Origin: CALANV01 sp036381615
Lineage (GTDB): Bacteria > Pseudomonadota > Alphaproteobacteria > CACIAM-22H2
Assembly (NCBI GenBank): GCA_036381615.1
Contig: DASVCL010000021.1
Span: 1 to 64,000 of the forward strand
DNA length: 64,000 nucleotides
Reading direction: 5' to 3'
Shown here: piece by piece, positions 34,828 through 43,710 of the stretch
Position numbering within the stretch: position 1 is the stretch's first letter
Layout of the letters: every line of letters starts with the position of its first letter
Program-made: the position numbers and the translations under genes
The notes under the pieces: generated by a model
The model's input: only the letters and a program-made list of their open reading frames with translations
The model's database searches: none
What the model was told of the DNA's origin: nothing

Positions 34828-37800
34828 TCAGGAGCACCCGCTCGTCGAACCGCAGTCCAGGCACTTGGTGCAGGTGCCGTTGCGGACGACCTTCATCGAT
34901 CCGCATTCGCCGCAGGCATCGCCCGTGTAGCCCATCATGCGCGCCTGCTGGTATGTGCTGACGGCCGAGCCGCGGACGGGTGCGGCTTCGGCGCGGTCGG
35001 CAGCCGACACCGCCTCGATGGCGAAACCGATCGGCTCGCGCTCTTCCTCGGTGTCGTCCATCATCGGTTCGGCAAGTGCGACGTCGCCTTCGGCGATCGC
35101 CTTGGCGGCCGACGGGGCGGCGAGGGCGGTCGAACGCTGCTCGATACGACCGCCGGGCACGACATGGAGCCGGCCCCGCACGAAGCCCCTCGAGGCGACC
35201 TTCTTCATCGCGTCGAGCGCCGCATTCGCCGCCGCCGTGCCGGCCGCCGGCAGAGTCGAATCGTTCTCGCCCTTGCCCATGCTGTCAGGCTCCAGGTCGT
35301 CCTGGTGCACGTGGGCCAGGTCGTCGCGGCCGAGATACGACACGGCCAGCTCACGGAAGATGTAGTCGAGGATCGACGTCGCGTTCTTGATCGTGTCGTT
35401 GCCCTGGACCGGCCCGTTCGGCTCGAAGCGGGTGAAGGTGAAGGCCTCGACGAACTCCTCGAGCGGAACGCCGTACTGGAGGCCGATCGACACGGCGATC
35501 GCGAAGTTGTTCATCAGCGAGCGGAAGGCAGCCCCTTCCTTGTGCATGTCGATGAACAGCTCGCCGAGGCGGCCGTCCTCGTACTCGCCGGTGCGCAGGT
35601 ACACCTTGTGGCCGCCGACAATGGCCTTCTGGGTGTAACCCTTGCGGCGGTTGGGAAGCCGCTGACGCTCCGTCACCATCACCCGCTCGATGACCTTCTC
35701 CACGATCCGCTCGGCCTTGGCGGCCGTGGGCTGCGACGCGATCTCTTCGGCGAGTTCCGCCGGATCCTCGTCGTCGACCATGGCGGCGAGCGGCTGCGAC
35801 AGCTTGGAGCCGTCGCGGTACAGCGCGTTCGCCTTCAGGCCAAGGCGCCAGGAGAGCATGTACGCTTCCTTGCACTCATCGACCGTGGCGCCGTTCGGCA
35901 TATTGATGGTCTTGGAGATCGCGCCCGAGATGAACGGCTGCGCGGCCGCCATCATGCGGATATGACTCTCCACCGACAGGAAGCGCTTGCCGTTGCGGCC
36001 GCATGGATTGGCGCAGTCGAACACCGGCAGATGCTCCGCCTTGAGGTGCGGGGCTCCTTCGAGCGTCATAGCGCCGCAGCAATAGGTATTCGCCGCCTCG
36101 ATCTCCGCCTTGGAGAAGCCGAGCGCCCCGAGCATGTCGAAGGTGACGTCGTCGAGCTGCTCCTTGCTGAAGCCGAGCACGTGCGAGCAGAACTCCTCGC
36201 CAAGCGTCCACTTGTTGAACGCGAACTTGATGTCGAAGGCCGACTTGAGCGCGTTCTCGAGTGCCTGCAGCTGGGCCTCGGTGAAGCCCTTGGCCCGCAG
36301 CGAGTCGTGGTTGATGACCGGCGCGCCCTGCAGCGTACCGCGGCCTACGGCATAGGCGACGATGTCGTTGATCTCCGACTCGGTGTAGCCGAGCGTCCTG
36401 AGGGCCTGCGGGACGACGCGGTTGATGATCTTGAAATAGCCGCCGCCCGCGAGCTTCTTGAACTTGACCAGCGCGAAGTCGGGTTCGATGCCGGTGGTGT
36501 CGCAATCCATGACGAGGCCGATCGTGCCGGTCGGCGCGATCACCGTCGCCTGGGCATTGCGGTAGCCATACCGCTCGCCCAGCTCGAGCGCGCGGTCCCA
36601 GGCGCGCCGCGCCCCTTCGATCAGACGCTGATCGGGGCAGTCCATCGCCTCGAGCGCAACCGGCAGGATCGACAGTCCTTCATAGCCGGTCCGCTCACCA
36701 TAAGCCGCACGGCGGTGGTTGCGGATGACGCGCAGCATGTGATCCCGGTTCTTGGCGAAACCGGGGAAGGGGCCGAGCTCCTGCGCCATCTCCGCCGACG
36801 TCGCATAGGCGACGCCGGTCATGATCGCCGAGATGGCGCCGCAGATGGCGCGACCCTGCCTGCTGTCATAAGGCAGGCCCATCGCCATCAGGAGGCCGCC
36901 GATGTTGGCGAAGCCGAGGCCGAGCGTACGGAACTCGTAGGAGAGCCGCGCGATCTGCCGCGACGGGAACTGCGCCATCAGCACCGAGATCTCGAGCGTG
37001 ATGGTCCACAGGCGGCATGCGTGCTCGAACGCCGGCACATCGAAGGTGCCGTCCTCGCGCCGGAAGGCGAGGAGATTGATCGAAGCGAGATTGCACGCCG
37101 TGTCGTCGAGGAACATGTACTCTGAGCACGGGTTGGACGCGTTGATGCGTCCGCTCGCCGGGCAGGTGTGCCACTCGTTGACGGTCGTATCGAACTGGAT
37201 GCCCGGATCGGCGCAGGCCCAGGCCGCGGCGCCGATGCGCTCCCACAGATCGCGCGCCTTTACCGTCTTCTTCACCTTGCCGTCGACCCGACTCGTCAGA
37301 TGCCAGTCGCCGTCGTTGATGACGGCCTCGAGGAACGCGTTCGTCACGCGCACCGAATTGTTCGAGTTCTGGCCCGAGACGGTGAGATAGGCTTCGGAGT
37401 CCCAGTCGGTGTTGTAGACGGGGAACTCGATCGACGTGTAACCCTGCTTGGCGAACTGGATCACCCGCTGAATGTAATTCTCGGGGATCATCGCCTTGCG
37501 CGCAGCCGAAATGGCCGCTTTGAGCGCCTTGTTCTGCTTCGGATCGAACCCGGCGTCGCCCGCATCGCGGTCGCAGGCCTGCATGATCGCGTTGAGGTGC
37601 TTGTTGGCGAGCTTCGAGCCGGTGACGAGCGCCGCCACCTTCTGTTCCTCGACCACCTTCCAGTCGATGAACTGCTCGATGTCCGGATGATCGATGTCGA
37701 CGACGACCATCTTCGCCGCGCGGCGGGTGGTGCCCCCCGACTTGATCGCGCCGGCGGCACGGTCGCCGATCTTGAGGAAGCTCATGAGGCCGGACGACTT

Positions 37801-38547
37801 GCCGCCGCCCGACAGTTTCTCGCCCTCGCCGCGGAGCTTGGAGAAGTTGGACCCCGTGCCCGAGCCGTACTTGAACAGGCGCGCCTCACGGACCCACAGG
37901 TCCATGATGCCGCCTTCGTTCACGAGGTCGTCCTCGACCGACTGGATGAAGCAGGCGTGCGGCTGCGGATGCTCGTAGGCCGACGCGGAGGCGCAGAGCT
38001 GGCCGGTCTTGAAGTCGACGTACCAGTGACCCTGGCTGGGACCGTCGATGCCGTACGCCCAGTGCAGGCCGGTGTTGAACCACTGCGGCGAGTTCGGCGC
38101 GGCGAGCTGCTTCGCCAGCATGTAGCGCATCTCGTCGTAGTAGGCGCGGGCGTCCTCCTCGCTGTCGAAGTAGCCGCCCTTCCAGCCCCAGTAGGCCCAT
38201 GTGCCGGCAAGGCGATCGAACACCTGTTTCGCCGACGTCTCGCCCGTATAGCGCGCCGTCTCCGGCAGCGCGGCCAGCGCCGCGTCGTCGGCGACCTTGC
38301 GCCACAGGAAGGAGGGCACATCGTTCTCCTCGACCGCCTTCAGCCGGGCCGGCACGCCCCGCTTGCGGAAATATTTCTGGGCCAGCACGTCGCAGGCGAC
38401 CTGCGACCAGTCCTTCGGCACTTCGATGTTCTTGGCCTGAAAGACGACGGATCCGTCCGGATTACGGATCTCGCTGTTCGTGGTTGTGAACTCGATTCCC
38501 AGATACGCGTCTTCACCCGCCCGTGTGAAACGCCTTTCGATCCGCAT
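34828..38547 (-). CDS. nrdJ: Adenosylcobalamin-dependent class II ribonucleotide reductase
   Basis: 1239 residues, the long alphaproteobacterial NrdJ. The N-terminal domain includes KDWSQVACDVLAQKYFRKRGVP. The catalytic barrel contains PNSPQWFNTGLHWAYGI and NPCSEYMFLDDTACNLASINL (active-site Cys region and NxCxE-like motif). The tail has a zinc-binding CGECGSMK...CTKCLDCGSTSGCS. It reduces ribonucleotides to deoxyribonucleotides with B12 and needs no oxygen. The start is the first ATG with the family-typical MRIERRFTRAGEDAY. No cobalamin riboswitch was recognised upstream, but two NrdR-box candidates are. Confidence 0.97.
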   Translation of the reverse strand: MRIERRFTRAGEDAYLGIEFTTTNSEIRNPDGSVVFQAKNIEVPKDWSQVACDVLAQKYFRKRGVPARLKAVEENDVPSFLWRKVADDAALAALPETARYTGETSAKQVFDRLAGTWAYWGWKGGYFDSEEDARAYYDEMRYMLAKQLAAPNSPQWFNTGLHWAYGIDGPSQGHWYVDFKTGQLCASASAYEHPQPHACFIQSVEDDLVNEGGIMDLWVREARLFKYGSGTGSNFSKLRGEGEKLSGGGKSSGLMSFLKIGDRAAGAIKSGGTTRRAAKMVVVDIDHPDIEQFIDWKVVEEQKVAALVTGSKLANKHLNAIMQACDRDAGDAGFDPKQNKALKAAISAARKAMIPENYIQRVIQFAKQGYTSIEFPVYNTDWDSEAYLTVSGQNSNNSVRVTNAFLEAVINDGDWHLTSRVDGKVKKTVKARDLWERIGAAAWACADPGIQFDTTVNEWHTCPASGRINASNPCSEYMFLDDTACNLASINLLAFRREDGTFDVPAFEHACRLWTITLEISVLMAQFPSRQIARLSYEFRTLGLGFANIGGLLMAMGLPYDSRQGRAICGAISAIMTGVAYATSAEMAQELGPFPGFAKNRDHMLRVIRNHRRAAYGERTGYEGLSILPVALEAMDCPDQRLIEGARRAWDRALELGERYGYRNAQATVIAPTGTIGLVMDCDTTGIEPDFALVKFKKLAGGGYFKIINRVVPQALRTLGYTESEINDIVAYAVGRGTLQGAPVINHDSLRAKGFTEAQLQALENALKSAFDIKFAFNKWTLGEEFCSHVLGFSKEQLDDVTFDMLGALGFSKAEIEAANTYCCGAMTLEGAPHLKAEHLPVFDCANPCGRNGKRFLSVESHIRMMAAAQPFISGAISKTINMPNGATVDECKEAYMLSWRLGLKANALYRDGSKLSQPLAAMVDDEDPAELAEEIASQPTAAKAERIVEKVIERVMVTERQRLPNRRKGYTQKAIVGGHKVYLRTGEYEDGRLGELFIDMHKEGAAFRSLMNNFAIAVSIGLQYGVPLEEFVEAFTFTRFEPNGPVQGNDTIKNATSILDYIFRELAVSYLGRDDLAHVHQDDLEPDSMGKGENDSTLPAAGTAAANAALDAMKKVASRGFVRGRLHVVPGGRIEQRSTALAAPSAAKAIAEGDVALAEPMMDDTEEEREPIGFAIEAVSAADRAEAAPVRGSAVSTYQQARMMGYTGDACGECGSMKVVRNGTCTKCLDCGSTSGCS

Positions 38548-38724
38548 ACGACATACTCCCGGCTTCGACGTTGCTTGTCAGCGGTCTCACCCCTTGGGGT
38601 GATGATCCGCCCGGCCTCGCTCCGTCGCCTGTCCGGAGGTGTTGTCGCCTAATCGATCAAACTAAATCCGGTGGCGACGTGCGCGGCTCGTTACAACATC
38701 TTGAACTCATCGATTCCCAATGAG

Positions 38725-38772
38725 CAACTGGATTTTGTGGCGTTCGTTCCACTGCCACACAATAGATAGGGA
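38725..38772 (-). promoter_or_regulatory. Tandem NrdR-box candidates upstream of nrdJ
   Basis: On the minus strand TCCCTATCTATTGTGT (38772-38757) matches the NrdR consensus acaCwAtATaTwGtgt at 13 of 16 positions. CCACAAAATCCAGTTG (38740-38725) matches at about 10. Their starts are 32 bp apart, three helical turns, the spacing usual for paired NrdR boxes. They lie about 180-225 bp before the nrdJ start. The rest of the 380-bp gap shows a TCACCCC-TT-GGGGTGA palindrome at 38587-38602 and no gene. Confidence 0.55.
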
Positions 38773-38929
38773 AATCAAAGCGTTGCCGTATGAGGCGAAG
38801 GTGCTTTTTCAAGATTTTGTGGCTTACCACTACTGAGCCACTAACCATATTGCGAAATCAATAGGTTGTCCTCGCCATGCCGACTCAGACACTAAATGTT
38901 GCGGCGCAATAACCAACGGAAATTTTATT

Positions 38930-39946
38930 TCAAGCGCGCGGGGCGAGCGGCAGATTAACGAGCAGGTTCTGAGGCTTAAGCCTGAGCCGGCCGGTTCCGT
39001 CCTGCGCCATCCCCAAGTAAACCGGGCGTCCGGCGATATCCGGCCGCATGACCAGGGGGTCGGCGAACTCCAACCGGAACAGGGCAAGCACCTGGGCCAT
39101 CCGCGCCTCGTCGACCTCGACCCCGTTGTACAGGTCGTTCATGATACGCGTGGCCTCGGCGTCCAGACCGACGTGCCAGACCCAGCGATCATCACGGATG
39201 CGGGCGACCGGCTGGACCGACACGCTCACGCCGAGGAAGTGCGCAACCCATGCCTCGAGGTTGCGGGCGAGCGCGTCGAGTCCGGGGCGGCCGAAGGTGA
39301 CGTCGAGCACCATGTCGTGGCGCTCGTCCCGGTGCCAATACGCGTCTTGATTTTCCTCGTTCAGGACATCGAGCTCGACCTTGCGCGTCGGCATGTTCGC
39401 CTCGACGAGAAGCCGGCCCAGCGCGCCCATGCCGCCGGTGGCGGCATACATCTCGACGACCTCTTCGTCGGCCAGCATCACGGCCCCGTCGCTGAGCGCC
39501 GCCTTCTGCGTGCGGAAGAACAGCTCGCCGGCCCGGGCACGGAACGGGTCCGCAGACGCGCCGAGGATATGGCGCACGATCACGTGGGCGAGCTGGTCGA
39601 TGAAGAGCGGCGGCACCGGCGTGTCAGGCGGATTCGTGAAGAGGCCCAGATAGCAGTCCTCGATCGTTCCGGCCGCGATCAGCCTGTCGCGGAAGTTCAG
39701 CAGCACCTGATAGTTCTCGCGCGCATCGGGGTCGGCCAGCGCGTCGAGTTCGGACGCCGCGACCGTACGGCGCGGGTCGTCGAGCAGCGCAGCATGCAGG
39801 CGGCGCTCCGCCGTGCATGACTCGGCCACAGGGCGGATCTCGGGCCGCATCAGATAGGCACGCAGAAACGCGTTCGTGACCGTAAGCCGGCCATCGGCCG
39901 AAGGCTCGAGCAGGTGATAACCGGAGACGCGCCAAAAATCGGGCAT
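38930..39946 (-). CDS. DUF6352 family protein
   Basis: 338 residues beginning MPDFWRVSGYHLLEP, the conserved start of the DUF6352 family seen next to the NDUFA12 gene in many alphaproteobacteria. Further conserved stretches are LFIDQLAHVIVRHIL, ADPFRARAGELFFR and SVQPVARIRDDRWVWHVGLDAEATRI. No catalytic motif is evident and no function is known. It is divergent from the NDUFA12 gene across 113 bp, which must hold both promoters. Confidence 0.85.
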   Translation of the reverse strand: MPDFWRVSGYHLLEPSADGRLTVTNAFLRAYLMRPEIRPVAESCTAERRLHAALLDDPRRTVAASELDALADPDARENYQVLLNFRDRLIAAGTIEDCYLGLFTNPPDTPVPPLFIDQLAHVIVRHILGASADPFRARAGELFFRTQKAALSDGAVMLADEEVVEMYAATGGMGALGRLLVEANMPTRKVELDVLNEENQDAYWHRDERHDMVLDVTFGRPGLDALARNLEAWVAHFLGVSVSVQPVARIRDDRWVWHVGLDAEATRIMNDLYNGVEVDEARMAQVLALFRLEFADPLVMRPDIAGRPVYLGMAQDGTGRLRLKPQNLLVNLPLAPRA

Positions 39947-40059
39947 CGGACCATCTTTTCCAACGGGCGGCACGGCGACGGCCGGCCCGGGCGAAATCTG
40001 GACGGACGCGGCGGGGCATGCAATAGTCCCGCGCGCCTCAAAAATCCCTGATACCCGAA

Positions 40060-40431
40060 ATGACGACACCCCTTGGTACCAGACTCTACACGTGGCTGTG
40101 CGGCGAGCACGTCGGGACTGATGCGTTCGGCAACCGCTACTATCGCGACAAGCGCGGTGCGCGGCGGTGCGACGGCCGACGCGAGAAGCGCTGGGTGATC
40201 TACAGCGGAACACCCGAGGCGTCGAAGGTACCGCCCGAGTGGCACGCCTGGCTGCATCACATCGTCAAGGAGGCGCCGCCACCAGGGGGGCTGCCGAAGC
40301 GACCGTGGCAGAAGGAGCACCTGCCGAACCTGACCGGCACGCTCGAGGCGTACCGTCCACCGGGGCACGACTACAAGGGCGGCCGCCGCCCGCGCGCGAC
40401 CGGCGACTACGAGCCCTGGGTGCCCAATTGA
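40060..40431 (+). CDS. NADH:ubiquinone oxidoreductase accessory subunit NDUFA12 homologue
   Basis: 123 residues with the signature RLYTWLCGEHVGTDAFGNRYYRDK, RRWVIY-type KRWVIYSG and VPPEWHAWLHH. This is the B17.2/NDUFA12 family, an accessory subunit of complex I shared by mitochondria and alphaproteobacteria; it sits on the matrix/cytoplasmic arm. In bacteria the gene is typically outside the nuo operon, as here. It begins a three-gene + strand unit with mlaD and DUF2155. Confidence 0.95.
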   Translation: MTTPLGTRLYTWLCGEHVGTDAFGNRYYRDKRGARRCDGRREKRWVIYSGTPEASKVPPEWHAWLHHIVKEAPPPGGLPKRPWQKEHLPNLTGTLEAYRPPGHDYKGGRRPRATGDYEPWVPN

Positions 40432-40474
40432 GCGGGTCTGTCGCTGGCGGTCGGGGGACGGTCACGGAGGGGGC

Positions 40475-40984
40475 ATGCGCAGAAACCTGATCGAGACCCT
40501 GATGGGGGCGGTCGTGCTGGTCGTGGCCGCCCTGTTCCTGATCTTCGCGTATTCGTCGACGAACGTGCGACCCGTGCGCGGCTATGAGCTTACCGCAAAG
40601 TTCGAGCGCGTGGACGGCCTGGCGGTCGGCAGCGACGTGCGGCTTTCAGGCATCAAGGTCGGAACGGTGACCGAGCAGCGGCTTGAACCCGAGACCTATC
40701 TGGCGGTCGTACGCATGAGCATCGACGCCAACGTGAAACTGCCGACCGACACGGTTGCCCAGGTGGCGAGCGAGGGGCTTCTCGGTGGCAACTTCATCGC
40801 CCTGGTTCCGGGGGCGGACGAGAAGTTCATCCCGGCGGGGGGCGAGATCCGCTTCACGCAGCCGCCGATCAACCTCGTTCAAATGCTGGGAAAATTCATC
40901 TTCGGCGGGGCCGAAGGGCCGGGTCAAGGTGGGGGGCAGGGCGGCAGTGGCTCCGGCTCCGGCACGCCGGGTCTGACCCGTTGA
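40475..40984 (+). CDS. mlaD: MlaD-like MCE-domain phospholipid transport protein
   Basis: 169 residues: a basic N-terminus, one membrane anchor (IETLMGAVVLVVAALFLIF), then an MCE domain with YELTAKFERVDGLAVGSDVRLSGIKVG (seen as GLAVGSDVRLSGIKVGTV) and ASEGLLGGNFIALVPG, and a Gly/Ser-rich tail. MlaD forms a periplasmic hexamer that passes phospholipids to the MlaFEB transporter. The mlaE, mlaF and mlaB genes are not adjacent, which is the usual alphaproteobacterial split. It lies 43 bp after the NDUFA12 gene. Confidence 0.93.
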   Translation: MRRNLIETLMGAVVLVVAALFLIFAYSSTNVRPVRGYELTAKFERVDGLAVGSDVRLSGIKVGTVTEQRLEPETYLAVVRMSIDANVKLPTDTVAQVASEGLLGGNFIALVPGADEKFIPAGGEIRFTQPPINLVQMLGKFIFGGAEGPGQGGGQGGSGSGSGTPGLTR

Positions 40985-41049
40985 ATTCCGGGGGCGCCAC
41001 CCGGTACGTCGACATGGGAGCGCCACAATCCAGGGCTATAGGGACGGCC

Positions 41050-41517
41050 ATGATGCGCTTGCTAGCCGCCGCCGTGGCGCTCGTTCCGGTCGTCGCGCAT
41101 GCCCAGGTGCCGGCAGCCGCCGGTCCGCCGGCCTACCCGATCGCCGTCCTGCAGACGCTGGACAAGGTGACCGGCCGGGTTCGAACGTTGGAGGCCCCGG
41201 TCGAACAGACGGTCCGTTTCGGCACGCTCGACATCATGGTCCGCACCTGTCGCAAGCGCCCGCCGGAAGAGACACCCGAAAGTGCCGCTTTCCTGGAAGT
41301 GCGCGAGATCAAGCCCGGTGAAACGCCGCGCACGCTCTTCGTCGGCTGGATGTTCGCGTCCTCGCCGGCCGTGTCGGCCCTCGAGCACGCGGTCTACGAC
41401 GTGTGGGTGGTCGACTGCAAGGCCGGCCAGGAGGAGCCGGCCGCCGGCGCGGCGGAAAGCCCGAAGCCGAGCCCCGGACCGGCCGACCGGGGCGGCCGAC
41501 GCGCGCCGCGACGCTGA
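41050..41517 (+). CDS. DUF2155 periplasmic protein
   Basis: 155 residues. A signal peptide (MMRLLAAAVALVPVVAHAQ) is followed by the conserved core AVLQTLDKVTGRVRTLEAPVEQTVRFGTL (seen as LDKVTGRVRTLEAPV), IMVRTCRKRPPEETPESAAFLEV and TLFVGWMFASSPAVSALEHAVYDVWVVDC. This is the DUF2155 family, nearly restricted to alphaproteobacteria and found beside mlaD/aat. Two Cys residues could form a disulfide. Role unknown; likely envelope-related. Its stop and that of the convergent aat are one base apart. Confidence 0.92.
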   Translation: MMRLLAAAVALVPVVAHAQVPAAAGPPAYPIAVLQTLDKVTGRVRTLEAPVEQTVRFGTLDIMVRTCRKRPPEETPESAAFLEVREIKPGETPRTLFVGWMFASSPAVSALEHAVYDVWVVDCKAGQEEPAAGAAESPKPSPGPADRGGRRAPRR

Positions 41518-41518
41518 T

Positions 41519-42175
41519 CTAGGCGGCGTCGGTCGTGCCGATCAGTTCACGGAGAATGTCGCGGCCCCGCTCGTCGAGCTCGCGGTAGAAGCGCGCCTGG
41601 ATCTCGAGCGCGCGCGCGAGCTGCCGGCGGTAGCTCGCACGTGAGATTTCGATCGCCCCGAAACGCGCGAGATGCGGCGTGACGAACTGGGTGTCCAGCA
41701 GCGTAAAGCCGCCGCGCCGCAGTCGAACCACGAGGTGCACCAGGGCGACCTTGCTCGCGTCGGTTCGGCGGCTGAACATGCTTTCGCCGAAAAAGGCGCC
41801 CCCGAGCGCCACGCCGTAGAGGCCGCCGACGAGCTGGCCCTCGTGCCAGCATTCGACGCTATGGGCGAAGCCACGACGGTGCAGCTCGGAATAGAGACGG
41901 ACGATCTCGCTGTTGATCCAGGTCGCGCGGCGCTTGGGGGTGAGCTCGGCACAGCCGTCGAGCACCCCGCGGAAGTCCCTGTCGACATGGACTTCGAACA
42001 CGCCGCGGCGAATGACCTTGCGGAGGCTTCTCGGCACATGGAATGTGTCGAGGGGCAAGACACCCCGGCGCTCCGGATCCACCCAGAACAGCTCCGGGTC
42101 GTCGGCTGTCTCGGCCATCGGGAAAAGGCCGATCGTATAGGCGCGGAGCAGAAGGTCGGGGGTCAGTTCCGTCAT
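41519..42175 (-). CDS. aat: Leucyl/phenylalanyl-tRNA-protein transferase
   Basis: 218 residues. LLLRAYTIGLFPMAE and the catalytic-site FWVDPERRGVLPLD near the N-terminus, then TWINSEI, FAHSVECWHEGQLVGGLYGVALGGAFFGESMFS (seen as SVECWHEGQLVGGLYGV) and LLDTQFVTPHL are all diagnostic. It adds Leu or Phe to N-terminal Arg/Lys, creating primary N-degrons that ClpS recognises. The clpS-clpA pair sits 17 kb away in the same window. It follows accC by 133 bp on the same strand. Confidence 0.97.
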   Translation of the reverse strand: MTELTPDLLLRAYTIGLFPMAETADDPELFWVDPERRGVLPLDTFHVPRSLRKVIRRGVFEVHVDRDFRGVLDGCAELTPKRRATWINSEIVRLYSELHRRGFAHSVECWHEGQLVGGLYGVALGGAFFGESMFSRRTDASKVALVHLVVRLRRGGFTLLDTQFVTPHLARFGAIEISRASYRRQLARALEIQARFYRELDERGRDILRELIGTTDAA

Positions 42176-42308
42176 CGCGTGGCGCTATATTAACGCAGCG
42201 GCGCCGGTCTGGGGGGTAGCGGATCGGGCAGATCCGCCTCACAGCCCCGCGTACCCCGTCGGCGCGCCGGCCACAGCCGAAGGTTGACCCATCCGGTTCG
42301 GATACCGG

Positions 42309-43655
42309 TCAACCCTTCTTGAGACCGACGAATTTCTCGAGCCAGTGAATATCGTAGCTGCCGTCGATGAAGTCCGGCGCCTGGACGATCCGACGGTGAA
42401 GCGGCAGCGTGGTCTCGATGCCGCCGATGACATATTCATCGAGCGCCCGACGCAGCCGCATCAGGGCCTCGTTGCGGCTCGTCCCGTGGACGATCAGCTT
42501 TGCCACCATGCTGTCGTAATGCGGCGGCACGCGGTAGCCGGAATAGAGCGCCGAATCGACGCGCACGCCGAGGCCGCCGGGCGGATGGTAGTCGGTGATC
42601 CGGCCGGGCGAGGGACGGAACGACTCCGGATCCTCGGCGGTGACGCGGCACTCGATCGCATGGCCGAGGAACTTCACGTCCTCCTGCCGGAACGGCAACG
42701 GGCCGCCGGCGGCGATACGGATCTGTTCGCGGACGAGGTCCAGACCGGTGATCATTTCCGTCACCGGGTGCTCGACCTGCAGCCGCGTGTTCATTTCGAT
42801 GAAGTAGAAGCGTCCGTCTTCGTAGAGAAACTCCAGCGTGCCGGCGTTGCGGTAGCCGAGCTTCTGCAGAGCATTGCGCACGATATCGCCGATCTCGCGG
42901 CGCTGTTCGTCATTGAGGGCGGGCGACGGGCTTTCCTCGACGAGCTTCTGGTGGAAGCGTTGCAGCGAGCAGTCGCGCTCGCCCAGATGCACGACGTTGC
43001 CGTGGGAGTCGGCGAGGACCTGGATTTCGATGTGGCGGGGATGGCTCAGGTACTTCTCGATATAGACCGTCGGGTCGCCGAAATTGGCCTGCGCCTCGCT
43101 CCGGGCGAGCCTGAACGCGTCTTTCAGCTCGCTCGCCGTGTGCGCCACTTTCATTCCCTTGCCGCCACCGCCGCCGGCTGCCTTGATCAGCACCGGGTAA
43201 CCGATGTCCTCGGCGAGCTTCAACGCGGATTCCGCATCCGGCACCGGTCCGTCGGAGCCCGGTACGCAGGGGATGCCGAGCGATTTCATCGCGGCCTTCG
43301 CCGCGATCTTGTCGCCCATCATGCGGATGTGGTCGGGGGAGGGCCCGATGAACGTGATGCCGTGCTCCTCGACCATGGCCGCGAAGTCGGCGTTCTCCGA
43401 CAGGAAGCCGTAGCCGGGATGAATGGCCTCGGCGCCGGTGATCGTGGCGGCTGACAGGATTGCGGGAATGTTCAGGTAGCTCTCGCGCGCCGGTGGCGGC
43501 CCGATGCAGACGCTCTCGTCGGCAAGACGTACGTGCATGGCATCGGCATCGGCGGTCGAGTGCACGGCCACGGTGGAGATGCCCAGCTCGCGGCAGGCGC
43601 GGTGAATCCGCAGCGCAATCTCGCCTCGATTGGCGATCAGGACCTTCTCGAACAT
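42309..43655 (-). CDS. accC: Acetyl-CoA carboxylase biotin carboxylase subunit
   Basis: 448 residues, standard AccC. FEKVLIANRGEIALRIHRAC is at the N-terminus, the glycine-rich ATP loop KAAGGGGGKGMKV is near residue 165, and EMNTRLQVEHPVTEMITGLDLV (seen as EMNTRLQVEHPVTE) carries the metal and catalytic residues. It carboxylates the biotin of AccB with ATP and bicarbonate, the first half-reaction of fatty acid synthesis. It is third in the aroQ-accB-accC operon, 55 bp after accB. Confidence 0.98.
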   Translation of the reverse strand: MFEKVLIANRGEIALRIHRACRELGISTVAVHSTADADAMHVRLADESVCIGPPPARESYLNIPAILSAATITGAEAIHPGYGFLSENADFAAMVEEHGITFIGPSPDHIRMMGDKIAAKAAMKSLGIPCVPGSDGPVPDAESALKLAEDIGYPVLIKAAGGGGGKGMKVAHTASELKDAFRLARSEAQANFGDPTVYIEKYLSHPRHIEIQVLADSHGNVVHLGERDCSLQRFHQKLVEESPSPALNDEQRREIGDIVRNALQKLGYRNAGTLEFLYEDGRFYFIEMNTRLQVEHPVTEMITGLDLVREQIRIAAGGPLPFRQEDVKFLGHAIECRVTAEDPESFRPSPGRITDYHPPGGLGVRVDSALYSGYRVPPHYDSMVAKLIVHGTSRNEALMRLRRALDEYVIGGIETTLPLHRRIVQAPDFIDGSYDIHWLEKFVGLKKG

Positions 43656-43710
43656 CGCCTCAGTCTGTTTGTGTTCGCGTTGACGGATAGGGCGCGCCGG
43701 CTGCCCCGGC

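Noticed and set aside
34765..37125. Long open frame (786 codons) on the plus strand
   Set aside because: It is exactly antisense to nrdJ, has no family motif, and is explained by the high GC content at third codon positions. The same applies to frames at 5039-6307 (antisense to copCD), 24362-26164 (antisense to clpA), 37168-38652 and 58142-60592 (antisense to rne).
38657..38848. 63-codon frame on the minus strand upstream of nrdJ
   Set aside because: It spans the NrdR-box candidates and the likely promoter, lacks a clear ribosome site and has no recognisable motif.
38548..38929. Possible cobalamin riboswitch before the B12-dependent reductase gene
   Set aside because: I found no B12-box-like conserved core in the leader. 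Only a short palindrome and the NrdR-box candidates stand out. A covariance search could still overturn this.
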